A DNA stretch of 64,000 bases from assembly GCA_020072585.1 (NCBI GenBank), contig JAIQGL010000011.1:62001-126000 (forward strand), in the 5' to 3' direction. This DNA comes from Terriglobia bacterium (GTDB lineage: Bacteria > Acidobacteriota > Terriglobia > Terriglobales > Acidobacteriaceae). A program made the translations under genes and the position numbers. Positions 27,338 through 36,391 of the stretch are shown here, in pieces. Under the pieces are notes generated by a model, which worked only from the letters and a program-made list of their open reading frames with translations, made no database searches and was not told the DNA's origin. How positions within the stretch are numbered: position 1 is the stretch's first letter; every line of letters starts with the position of its first letter.

Positions 27338-29580
27338 ATCCCCTCCTCATCGGGGAACAGCTTCCAACGCACCGAGCAGGATATTCTCGGCGCCGCAAAA
27401 GAGCTTTACGTCTCAATCCCCTCCTCATCGGGGAACAGCTTCCAACCAGAGTAGCCGTAGTTGCAGGCAGCTTTCAGGTGCCGTTTCAATCCCCTTCTCA
27501 TCGGGGAACAGCTTCCAACGAGGAGAAAAAGAGACGCGACAGGTCGCGGAGGTGGAGTTTCAATCCCCTTCTCATCGGGGAACAGCTTCCAAACACTTCT
27601 GATGAAAATTGGGAGGTCGCGGGTCTGATCGCGGAGTTTCAATCCCCTCCTCATCGGGGAACAGTTTCTAACAGCCTGTGGAAGACAAGCGCCGGGCTGG
27701 TGGTCAGGTTGTCTCAATCCCCTCCTCATCGGGGAAGTCTTTCCAACTACGCCACTGTCCAAATGGACTCAACCCAGAAGCAGCATGTCTCAATCCCCTC
27801 CTCATCGGGGAAGTCTTTCCAACATCCCATCTTGAACCACAGTGACATCACCCCGAAGGAAGTCTCAATCCCCTCCTCATCGGGGAAGTCTTTCCAACGC
27901 TATCACTGACGAGTACCTCGCAACGGTCGACAAGAAAGTCTCAATCCCCTCCTCATCGGGGAACAGCTTCCAAGCCAACTTACCTCCAGACGTTTCTGGC
28001 GGTAAGTCAGCAGTTCGGCAAGTTTCAATCCCCTTCTCATCGGGGAACAGTTTCCAACGCAGTACATTGTTCCGAACTCTCAGTTCAACTGGGCGATTCA
28101 ATCCCCTTCTCATCGGGGAACAGCTTCCAACCTGAGCAGATCGGCGCGGACAACCTCAAAACCTTCTTGTTTCAATCCCCTTCTCATCGGGGAACGGCTT
28201 CCAACGGACGTTTTCCGCAACGAGTATTAAACATCCTCAACCTCTTGTTTTCAATCCCCTCCTCATCGGGGGAGTCTTTCCAACTTGCAGATCCTGGCAA
28301 CAGGCTGCGCGCAGGGCAACAGATCTCAATCCCCTCCTCATCGGGGAACAGTTTCTAACGGACCGAAGTCCAACTAAAAGCAACCGGGCCAGGTACTAAA
28401 ATCTCAATCCCCTCCTCATCGGGGAACAGTTTCTAACGCGTGAAAGAAGTGGTGTGTCAGGTCGCCTTGTGGGAGTCTCAATCCCCTCCTCATCGGGGAA
28501 CAGTTTCTAACGGAATCCAAAGCTGATCTGTATGGCATGCAGCTGGCCAAGTCTCAATCCCCTCCTCATCGGGGAACTGTTTCTAACGGTGCGCAAACGA
28601 CCACTACTGCAGTAAAGATCTATGGAGGTCTCAATCCCCTCCTCATCGGGGAACAGTTTCTAACTCCACATTACGGACCATGCCTGGTTCGCAGTGGGTC
28701 TCGTTCTCAATCCCCTCCGCATCGGGGAACAGTTTCTAACGCACAGAACGTAATGGACGTTCTCAGTTTTACCGTCTGGAAGTCTCAATCCCCTCCGCAT
28801 CGGGGAACAGTTTCTAACACTGCAATGACTGCCGCAACCACGGCTCCGATGATGACGTCTCAATCCCCTCCGCATCGGGGAACAGTTCCTAACCGGGCAG
28901 CTTGGGATGGTCGTACAGGACCGCTCCCATTCGTCTCAATCCCCTCCGCATCGGGGAACAGTTTCTAACAATCTGCTTTCTCCACTTGGCTTCACCGGCT
29001 TGCGGTGGTCTCAATCCCCTCCGTATCGGGGAACAGTTTCTAACACGTGAATCCCGATAACTTTACGATTGCGCAGAAATGGGTCTCAATCCCCTCCTCA
29101 TCGGGGAACAGTTTCTAACGTTTATCCCAGCCTTAAGCCTGCTTACGCTCTATATCGTCGTCTCAATCCCCTCCGCATCGGGGAACAGTTTCTAACGAGG
29201 CGGATTTGCCAGCATTCAAGGCAAAGAAAATCATCAAGGTCTCAATCCCCTCCGCATCGGGGAACAGTTTCTAACACAGTATTTACGAATCCGACAGTAT
29301 GCCGCTCTAACTCGTCTCAATCCCCTCCTCATCGGGGAACAGTTTCTAACGAATTCGCCAAATACGCGTACCAGCGCGTGGGGAACGTGTCTCAATCCCC
29401 TCCTCATCGGGGAACAGTTTCTAACTTATCCTTCGACATAACCATTACCCCGGAGTATCTCACGTTCTCAATCCCCTCCTCATCGGGGAACAGTTTCTAA
29501 CAGTGAATACGTTGTAAGTGGTAAGACGCAAACCGAAAGAACAGTCTCAATCCCCTCCTCATCGGGGAACAGTTTCTAAC
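27332..29580 (-). CRISPR. CRISPR array 1: 30 repeats of about 37 bp, 29 spacers
   Basis: Repeats recur every ~75 bases with spacers of about 36-47. Read on the minus strand, the consensus begins GTTAGAAACTGTT, has a CCCC/GGGG stem with an 8-base loop, and ends ATTGAGAC, the typical crRNA handle. Transcription is leftward: the leader is on the right (29581 onward), and repeats become degenerate to the left. The first 13 repeats at the left vary (GGAAGC for GAAACT, GGAAAGACTT forms, AGAAGG loops), whereas the right-hand repeats are almost uniform apart from a T/G alternation in the loop. The leftmost repeat (27332-27368) overlaps the cas6 start. Confidence 0.98.
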
Positions 29581-29963
29581 CCTAGTCAATTCTCGACCTT
29601 TAGAATCAGTGGATTATATTCCACTTTTTCGGCACCCCTGAAATTATTCGATCTTCGTTTGCCAAAGAGAATTGGCGTGGCTTCTAGAAATCTGGACAAA
29701 GGACTGAAAAGTTTGAGCCTCAAGGACTCACCGGCACCCTGCCCAGTTTTGGTGCAAATTCCAAATCACGACAGTCCGTTGAAAATACGAGAGTTGCTCT
29801 CGTTTCTTGGTACCACGTCTGAATCTGTCGCAACACGAGAAAATCAAATGATGTAGAAATCCTGATCGCTCACGCTTTCCGCCGTTCCCATCACAATCGC
29901 GCGAGGACCGCACGACTGACACAGAAAAAATACATGGACACAGTCCTCAAGTTCTGAAGACAC
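29581..29963 (-). promoter_or_regulatory. Leader of CRISPR array 1, with promoter
   Basis: AT-richer sequence directly right of array 1. A TATAAT box on the minus strand at 29613-29618 lies 33 bases from the first repeat. A block around it (GGTGCCGAAA ... GTGG ... TATAAT ... GATTCTAA) recurs at the same distance beside array 2. This fits a leader promoter driving leftward transcription. The outer ~300 bases show no gene and separate the two arrays. Confidence 0.85.
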
Positions 29964-31752
29964 GTCTCAATCCCCTCCTCATCGGGGAACAGTTTCTAAC
30001 TTCGCCACTATCCTGTTTGTATTCGCCTTAACCGTGTCTCAATCCCCTCCTCATCGGGGAACAGTTTCTAACCTGAGGATGGACCCGCAAAGGTGATTGA
30101 TCCATTAAAGTCTCAATCCCCTCCGCATCGGGGAACAGTTTCTAACCCTCAATGCTGTATCACCCCGAGGTCAAAAGCTTTGGTCTCTCAATCCCCTCCG
30201 CATCGGGGAACAGTTTCTAACGAGCGAACTTCAGTCGCCGTTAGTAAAAAAGGGATATTGTCTCAATCCCCTCCGCATCGGGGAACAGTTTCTAACGGGA
30301 GTCACTCGCATCCTGGCATGAAATAAAACAAAACGTCTCAATCCCCTCCGCATCGGGGAACAGTTTCTAACAAGCGCCAACCTGCCGAAGTCGGCAGTGC
30401 CCCTTGTCATCAAGTCTCAATCCCCTCCGCATCGGGGAACAGTTTCTAACGCGCTTTTATCGAAACCATTGAGGAGACGATAGCTATGACTGTCTCAATC
30501 CCCTCCGCATCGGGGAACAGTTTCTAACATGTTCAACCGATGAAATCAACTGCATTCAACTTTCCAACCAACGTCTCAATCCCCTCCGCACCGGGGAACA
30601 GTTTCTAACACGAAGACCCGTGCTTGTCCGCGAAGGTGACACTGTTGAGTCTCAATCCCCTCCGCATCGGGGAACAGTTTCTAACGAATCCTGGTCAAGG
30701 ACCTGTGCGTGCGTGAAAACCGGCCAACCGTCTCAATCCCCTTCTCATCGGGCAACAGCTTCCAACCCTCGATCGCGGACGATCTCGATCACAATCAGCC
30801 CATCTCGTTTCAATCCCCTTCTCATCGGGGAACAGTTTCTAACCTGATAAGTCTTGGTTTCCGGGACAGGGCAACAACCGGTTCGTCTCAATCCCCTCCT
30901 CATCGGGGAACAGCTTCTAACCGGACACTGGTCAGTCTACACGCTAAAACATCTCAGCCGAAAGTCTCAATCCCCTCCGCATCGGGGAACAGTTTCTAAC
31001 CAACGTTAGTACTTTGGCAATCGGGACCCTCGTGACGTCTCAATCCCCTCCGCATCGGGGAACAGTTTCTAACCGTACATTTTTGGCATTGTCTGCATCC
31101 TGTCCACGTTGTCTCAATCCCCTCCGCATCGGGGAACAGTTTCTAACAAGAGTCCTATAGCGACATTCAGGAAATAAGGAAGTATGGTCTCAATCCCCTC
31201 CGCATCGGGGAACAGTTTCTAACATGAACTCAACGAAGCGCAACAATACAAATTCGTGGCCGTCTCAATCCCCTCCGCATCGGGGAACAGTTTCTAACGG
31301 CAACATCGGCCACTTGGATTCCCAGGGTTTGTCTACGTCTCAATCCCCTCCGCATCGGGGAACAGTTTCTAACCTGTCCCTATGACTCATTGAACGTGTC
31401 CGCGGACGGCAAGTCTCAATCCCCTCCTCATCGGGGAACAGTTTCTAACGCTTTGCCTTTCGCGTGGTTGCAGACTAGCTGCAAAGCCCTCCCCGTCTCA
31501 ATCCCCTCCGCATCGGGGAACAGTTTCTAACGATTAATCCCACCAGCCACTACAGATCCAAACTGATGTCTCAATCCCCTCCTCATCGGGGGACAGTTTC
31601 TAACGAGATACAGGCGAAACGAGCACTTGTCCGCTTATTGTCTCAATCCCCTCCTCATCGGGGAACAGTTTCTAACAACTGCGGGAGGCCCGCGATGGCA
31701 AGTGACACGGCGAAGGTCTCAATCCCCTCCTCATCGGGGAACAGTTTCCAAC
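29964..31752 (-). CRISPR. CRISPR array 2: 24 repeats of about 37 bp, 23 spacers
   Basis: Same repeat and orientation as array 1, with its own leader on the right. Spacers are about 35-45 bases. The trailer-end repeats are intact, unlike those of array 1. Two repeats in the middle (30730-30766 and 30807-30843) carry the TTCTC/GGAAGC-type variants typical of the old end of array 1. The leader-proximal repeat (31716-31752) has a C where most repeats have T in the TTTCTAAC end (plus strand). Confidence 0.98.
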
Positions 31753-31907
31753 CCTCATCAAAAGTCAAGCCTTAGAATCGATGAATTATACCCCACCTTT
31801 CGGCACCACAAGAATCAGCATCTTCATTTGTGCCTGGCATCTCTAAAGTTGTGGTACATTAAGATTCCCCCTTGAGGCCCTTATTCTAAGCAGCCTTGTG
31901 AGTATCC
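31753..31907 (-). promoter_or_regulatory. Leader of CRISPR array 2, with promoter
   Basis: TATAAT on the minus strand at 31785-31790, again 33 bases from the first repeat, within the same conserved block as leader 1. The region also separates array 2 from the rightward cas operon and must contain that operon's promoter. Only ~155 bases long, it is shorter than leader 1's spacer region. Confidence 0.85.
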
Positions 31908-31997
31908 ATGGAAAGCGGATTTCTCGCGATTGTTGATGCTGACCGCATACACGACTACCTCTTTTTACCGCAGAGTGTCATAGACAGGAGGCCGTGA
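31908..31997 (+). pseudogene. 29-codon remnant resembling the start of cas10
   Basis: The frame MESGFLAIVDADRIHDYLFL ends in TGA 3 bases before the cas10 ATG. It aligns with the cas10 N-terminus (QYLAITDADAIHSYVFAPHE): LAI.DAD.IH.Y.F.P are shared. The DNA is clearly diverged, so this is not a fresh tandem duplication. Its end contains the AGGAGG that serves cas10. It may be a leftover 5' end of an older, different cas10 gene, or a short upstream frame that couples translation to cas10. Confidence 0.6.
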
Positions 31998-32000
31998 GGA

Positions 32001-33359
32001 ATGCAATACCTGGCCATCACCGATGCGGATGCCATCCATTCTTATGTTTTTGCTCCCCACGAATTGCGACTGATACGCGGCGGCAGCAGCCTGCTCGATG
32101 CGTGTAACGACCAAGCCGCTGCGCTCGTGAGCTCGGGCATGTCTGGATGCAAGATCTTCGACGGCGGTGGGCAGGTGCTCGCGAAGTTCCCCACCGGAGC
32201 ACAGGCGGAGGAGTTCTGCCGCACAGTCCGGGACCTATATCGGGAGAAGACCCAGGTCGCAACCGTGAGCACGGCGATTGCAGAGTACCCGTCCCCTGAA
32301 CGCTTCCAGGAATCGCTCGACGATCTGCTTTTCATGCTGGAGCGCGCGAAGCAGCGCCGGACATCTGGGCATTTCAACGGGGGCAGCCCTTATTTTGCAA
32401 GTTGCCAGTCCTGCGGGCTCTACCCTGCCAGCGGGGCCTCCGTTGCGCCGGGACATAAAATCATCTGTCGGCCCTGCTGCCTGCGGGAAGAACAGACGCG
32501 AAAGTTGCGGCAGGCGGCTGAAAACGAACCGCATAGTTTCGAGGACATCGCGCGCCAGAGCCACCCGCAGAATTACCTGGCTCTGATCTATCTCGACTTC
32601 GACCGGCTGGGGCGCTATCTGAAGGCGGTCATTGAGGGCAAAGAGAGCCGTTACACGGTCTTCAGCACACGGGTAAAAGACTCAATCAAACATGCGGTAA
32701 CTGAGGCAGGCAAGCAGGCGCCGGGCAGTATCACCCTTGTCCGGGGTGGCGACGATGCCGTGGTGGTGATGGCCGCGCAGCACGCCCTGAAATTCTTGCG
32801 AGTCTTCAGAGAGGCAATGGATGAATTCTGGAATCGCGAAGAGGCCAAGGGCGGCGACCATCACGCCGGAAGGCCGCGCCCCTCGTTCTCAGCCGGCATG
32901 GTGCTGGCCCACAGCCATTTCCCGATCGCCGAGTTCATGCGCATTGCCGAGGACCTGCTGCGCTCCGCCAAGCGGCTCCAAGAACAGGACGCGATCGACT
33001 ATGAAGTAGTCACAAACTCCATGATCGGCAAAGTATTGGAGCAGCGCAAGAGATTTGAGAGGCGGCGAACCTCCAAACCATATCTGTGGGCTGACTTCCA
33101 GGATCTGGCAGGCGAACTGGTTCAGCTCAAGAAAACCGGCGCGCCCGCATCGAAGGTCAAGGCGCTCTATCACATCGCCTACCAGTCTGACCTGCAGGCC
33201 GAACTGGAGTACCTGCATCTGCTTTCGCGACTCGACTCGCGGTCCCGTGAAATCATGCGGCGTCCGCAAGCGGTGGGGCTGGGCTTGTGGCAAGCTAGCG
33301 ACACCGGCGCCGTGGCCACCCGGGCTGCGGACCTCGCTGAACTCTGGGAGTTTGTCTGA
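32001..33359 (+). CDS. cas10: Cas10-like protein, GGDD cyclase without HD domain (type III-D)
   Basis: A 452-residue protein; AGGAGG is 9 bases upstream. Residues 1-100 form a degenerate first palm (YLAITDADAIHSY; GGGQ in place of GGDD). A zinc finger follows, with Cys 135, 138, 156 and 159. The second palm carries LDFD (199-201) and an intact GGDD at 249-252 (LVRGGDDAVVVM), then a helical C-terminus. Cas10 is the large subunit of type III effectors; target RNA binding triggers GGDD-dependent synthesis of cyclic oligoadenylates. No N-terminal HD nuclease domain is present, so DNA cleavage by this subunit is not expected, and signalling should be the main output. It is the first intact gene of a ten-gene operon with overlapping or closely spaced genes. 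Confidence 0.92.
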   Translation: MQYLAITDADAIHSYVFAPHELRLIRGGSSLLDACNDQAAALVSSGMSGCKIFDGGGQVLAKFPTGAQAEEFCRTVRDLYREKTQVATVSTAIAEYPSPERFQESLDDLLFMLERAKQRRTSGHFNGGSPYFASCQSCGLYPASGASVAPGHKIICRPCCLREEQTRKLRQAAENEPHSFEDIARQSHPQNYLALIYLDFDRLGRYLKAVIEGKESRYTVFSTRVKDSIKHAVTEAGKQAPGSITLVRGGDDAVVVMAAQHALKFLRVFREAMDEFWNREEAKGGDHHAGRPRPSFSAGMVLAHSHFPIAEFMRIAEDLLRSAKRLQEQDAIDYEVVTNSMIGKVLEQRKRFERRRTSKPYLWADFQDLAGELVQLKKTGAPASKVKALYHIAYQSDLQAELEYLHLLSRLDSRSREIMRRPQAVGLGLWQASDTGAVATRAADLAELWEFV

Positions 33360-33964
33360 TGCCTCTGCGATTGATGATCGAATTTGATACCGCCGTGCAT
33401 CATGGCAGCGGCTTTGGCATCGCCGGGGTCATCGACCGCGCCATCCTGCGCGACGAGAATTCTATGCCTTATCTCGCCGGATCGGCGCTCAAAGGCAAAT
33501 TTCGCTTCGCTGCCTCGCGGTTGCTGCGGGCCAAAGGCGGCCAACCCTGCGGGCCACCCGGTGAGCCCTGGTGCAGCGGCCCCACTGCCTGCCTTCTGTG
33601 CCGGATTTTTGGTTCTCCGCGCCGGTCGGGATTGGCCGTGTTCGAAGATGCTTATCCTGCCCCGCCGGCCGATGCCATCCTAAGGGCCCTGAACAAAAAC
33701 AGTCGCTCACCGGTGCTGGCCGGAGGCAGCGAAGTGCGCTCTTCCACGGCCATCGACCGCTACAGCCGGCGGGCGCGCTCACAACACCTTTTTTCCACGG
33801 AAGTCGTTCCACCCCTCCTCGCCTTTGAGTCGCAGATCATGGGCGAACTCAATCGCGAGGAGATTGATTGCCTGATCGCTAGTGCCAGGCTGCTGGACCA
33901 TTTCGGTGGCGACTCAGCCCGCGGCCTGGGCCTGTGCCGCTGCCTGGTCGAGGTCGCTGGATGA
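33359..33964 (+). CDS. Cas7-like RAMP protein (Csm3 type), small
   Basis: A 201-residue RAMP. The N-terminal strand (LRLMIEFDTAVHHGSGFGIAGVID) is followed by PYLAGSALKGKFRF, the helix that packs on crRNA in Csm3, a CxxC insert (CSGPTACLLCRIFGSPRRSGLAVFEDA) and the Gly-rich end GGDSARGLGLC. Asp in GVIDRAIL is placed where Csm3 has its RNA-cleaving Asp. Cas7 subunits line the crRNA and cut target RNA at 6-nt steps. The ATG overlaps the cas10 stop by one base. It is one of four Cas7-like genes in this operon. Confidence 0.85.
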   Translation: MPLRLMIEFDTAVHHGSGFGIAGVIDRAILRDENSMPYLAGSALKGKFRFAASRLLRAKGGQPCGPPGEPWCSGPTACLLCRIFGSPRRSGLAVFEDAYPAPPADAILRALNKNSRSPVLAGGSEVRSSTAIDRYSRRARSQHLFSTEVVPPLLAFESQIMGELNREEIDCLIASARLLDHFGGDSARGLGLCRCLVEVAG

Positions 33965-35127
33965 TTCTGCGCGCAACTGCCCGCCTCGAAACTCCCACGG
34001 CCATCTCTCAGCGGCGGGCTACCGGCAACGACCTCGATACCCTGGCCTTTGTGCCGGGGACGACCCTGCGTGGCGCATTGGCCGAAACTTGCCTGCGGCA
34101 AGGCTCGGCCGAAGACCGCACTTTTGCCACCTTGTTTCTGGAAGATCAGGTGCGGTTCGGCGACCTGCGCCTGGGCGGCAATGCGCGCTGGCCGCTTTCC
34201 GCTCGCTGGTGCCGCGAGAATCCTGAGCATCCTCTCATGGATCTGCTTTTCCTCTATGGCGCACGCGAGCTTACGCCCGCCGGAAATAAGCCAGACCTCG
34301 AAGCCTTGCTTGAGTGCCAGGCAACCGCTGGCCGCGGTGGCACGTGCAAGGCCAAGATGGGTTACCCCGGCGAAGGCTACTATTTTCTTAATTCAAATCA
34401 GCGCTATGAAGCCGGCAACCCAGACACGCGCCGTGTCGCCCATGTTGAAATCGACCCCGGCGTGCTGCGTTCACGCAACGGGCGGTTCCATTCAGCCAGC
34501 GTCCTCACCCGCCATCAGACTTTCGAAGGCAAAATCTGGGCCAGCCCTGAAGGTGCGGAAACGTTGAAGAAGATCACCGGCAAAGGCCTGCCGCTCTGGA
34601 TAGGCCGCGGCCGTTCGCGCGGCCAGGGGCGAATCACGCTATGGGTCGACGATGACCAAGGCATCTCCACCGATGAAATGGAACAGCAGATCAACACCTT
34701 CAATCAGGCGGCAGTCCGCGCTTTTTCCTGCTTCGCCGGCCAAGTCCTGTTCTCATGCACTCTGGATTCTGCGGCCATCCTGTTCGATGAGTTTCTGCTC
34801 TCCAAAGATTCCGTATCGGCGGCCGATATCGATCCTGAACTGGAAGGCTACAAGCTGCTCACCTGCTTTACCCGTCCGGTCGATATTGTGGGATGGAACG
34901 CCGGTCCCCGCGCCCAACTCCCCAAGCCGGAAGTTCGCGCCATCGCCGCAGGCTCATGTTTTCTCTTCGCGCATGAGCAGACCAGCGACAGAAAGCAACA
35001 GGTCCGCCGGGTCGCAGAAATCCTCACCAGAGTACAGAACGAACGCCTGGGTGAGCGCCGCGAAGAAGGCCATGGCGAAGCAGCGTTTTGTTCGGAGTTC
35101 CACTACCAGGGAGCAATCCTGCCATGA
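33961..35127 (+). CDS. csx10: Csx10 family RAMP protein (Cas5-like, type III-D)
   Basis: 388 residues from the ATG that overlaps the previous stop as ATGA. The N-terminal RAMP strand (MILRATARLETPTAI) is followed by the crRNA-contacting VPGTTLRGALAETCL. The centre has LWIGRGRSRGQGRITL, a Gly/Arg-rich loop characteristic of Csx10. A C-terminal domain follows (SCFAGQVLFSCTLDS ... VDIVGWNAG). Csx10 is the Cas5-like subunit that caps the crRNA 5' handle and is the signature of subtype III-D. An in-frame start at 33934 is less likely. Confidence 0.85.
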   Translation: MILRATARLETPTAISQRRATGNDLDTLAFVPGTTLRGALAETCLRQGSAEDRTFATLFLEDQVRFGDLRLGGNARWPLSARWCRENPEHPLMDLLFLYGARELTPAGNKPDLEALLECQATAGRGGTCKAKMGYPGEGYYFLNSNQRYEAGNPDTRRVAHVEIDPGVLRSRNGRFHSASVLTRHQTFEGKIWASPEGAETLKKITGKGLPLWIGRGRSRGQGRITLWVDDDQGISTDEMEQQINTFNQAAVRAFSCFAGQVLFSCTLDSAAILFDEFLLSKDSVSAADIDPELEGYKLLTCFTRPVDIVGWNAGPRAQLPKPEVRAIAAGSCFLFAHEQTSDRKQQVRRVAEILTRVQNERLGERREEGHGEAAFCSEFHYQGAILP

Positions 35128-35585
35128 GCGAACAGCGCAACGCCCGTCTCCTCGGTAGCCTGAGATGGTGGCATCCTGACCGGCCAGTGGCCAGTGCCCA
35201 GGAATGGCTGCTGAAAAATAGCCAGGAAGCCGGGCGCATCCGCCCCAACCAGTGGGAAGCGCTTCGCCGCATGGGCGAAAACGCCGCCACGCCCGGCGAG
35301 TATAAGCAGGCCATTCGCGTGGGGCTGAGCCGTGAAATAGAAGAGGGGGTATTCGAGCCGCGCTGGCCCAAGGCGCTGCTCGACGCCCTGCTCGATGAGA
35401 TCACGGCTGTCGCCCAGCCCGACGCTGGGGAAGTACGAAGGGAACTGGAGCTTCAGCTTGCGAAACTTCCTGCCCAGGCGCAAAGTCTTCGCGACCAGAT
35501 TGCCGTGGAGCAGGCCCAGGCATTCGTCGATGCGCTCGTAACCCGCATCCAGGCCGAGCGCGCACTGGAAGGAAAGGAACCATGA
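35124..35585 (+). CDS. Small helical protein of the type III-D operon (possible Cas11-like subunit)
   Basis: 153 residues from an ATG overlapping the csx10 stop. The sequence is almost all helix-forming and charged (LLGSLRWWHPDRPVASAQEWLLKN, EVRRELELQLAKLPAQAQSLRDQIAVEQAQAFVDALV). No RAMP motif is present. Its size and composition fit the small subunit (Cas11) of type III effectors, which forms the belly filament. The assignment rests on position and helicity only. Confidence 0.5.
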   Translation: MSEQRNARLLGSLRWWHPDRPVASAQEWLLKNSQEAGRIRPNQWEALRRMGENAATPGEYKQAIRVGLSREIEEGVFEPRWPKALLDALLDEITAVAQPDAGEVRRELELQLAKLPAQAQSLRDQIAVEQAQAFVDALVTRIQAERALEGKEP

Positions 35586-36379
35586 GCTTTCTGGAACTGA
35601 AAAACCGGTACGTTCTGCATGGCCGTCTTCACGGGGAAGAGGGCCTGCATATTGGCAGCGGCGTCCCCAGCACCAAAAGCGACGCCCCCTTTCTCCGCCA
35701 GGGTGGGCAGCCCTTTCTGCCGGGCTCCTCGCTGCGCGGCGTGCTGCGCTCGACCGTCGAGCGCATGGCGCAAACTCTGTTCCCTGGCCGCTGCTGCATT
35801 CTGTTCGACGAACAAAGCGCTGCGGCCAACTGCGTGGCCGGCACGAAAAAAGAACGCGAAAGATTTGAGCAGGCCACAGCAGAAGAGTTTGACAAAATTC
35901 GGTCTGAACTCAAGGTGTGCGCCATTTGTGGCTTGTTTGGCTCCACGCTCACAGCTTCAAAACTGAAAGTCAGCGATGCCCTGCCCGCCGCACCCGTTGT
36001 GGCCAAGCGTGATGGCGTTGGTATCGACCGCGACACCGAAACCGCGCGTGACAAGCTGAAATTCGACTACGAGGTGCTGGAGCGCGGTTGCGATTTCAAG
36101 TTTTCAATCCAATTGGAGAACGGCGAATACAGTGATTTTGCATTGCTCTATATGGCGATTAAGGAGATGGAGCACGGTGTGGAGGTGGGGGGCCGCCGCG
36201 CCCGCGGGCTGGGGCGTGTGATGCTGACCGGGTACGACGTAGAGTACTTCGATCTTAACCGCAAGTACACTTTGCTCGATTTTTTGGATAAAGGATTCGC
36301 CAAGGTGGACAAGGGGCAGTTCGAAGGGTGGCTGAAAGAATCTTTCGATGAGTGGCGCAAGCCCAGTAAGAGTTCCTGA
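35582..36379 (+). CDS. Cas7-like RAMP protein (Csm3 type)
   Basis: A 265-residue RAMP. The start KNRYVLHGRLHGEEGLHIGSG leads into STKSDAPFLRQGGQPFLPGSSLRGVLRS, almost the Csm3 consensus, with the catalytic Asp visible in KSDAP. CAICGLFGS and the GIDRDTETARDKLKFDYEVLERG strand follow, then the end VEVGGRRARGLGRV. This is the most canonical Cas7 backbone subunit of the locus and is likely active in target RNA cleavage. It overlaps the previous gene as ATGA. Confidence 0.9.
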   Translation: MSFLELKNRYVLHGRLHGEEGLHIGSGVPSTKSDAPFLRQGGQPFLPGSSLRGVLRSTVERMAQTLFPGRCCILFDEQSAAANCVAGTKKERERFEQATAEEFDKIRSELKVCAICGLFGSTLTASKLKVSDALPAAPVVAKRDGVGIDRDTETARDKLKFDYEVLERGCDFKFSIQLENGEYSDFALLYMAIKEMEHGVEVGGRRARGLGRVMLTGYDVEYFDLNRKYTLLDFLDKGFAKVDKGQFEGWLKESFDEWRKPSKSS

Positions 36380-36391
36380 CGGAGGTAGCCC

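Noticed and set aside
27243-31875. Many open frames across the arrays giving SQSPPHRGTVSN or SIPSSSGNSFQ repeats
   Set aside because: These are translations of the CRISPR repeats in the three frames of each strand; the regular repeat-spacer period explains them fully.
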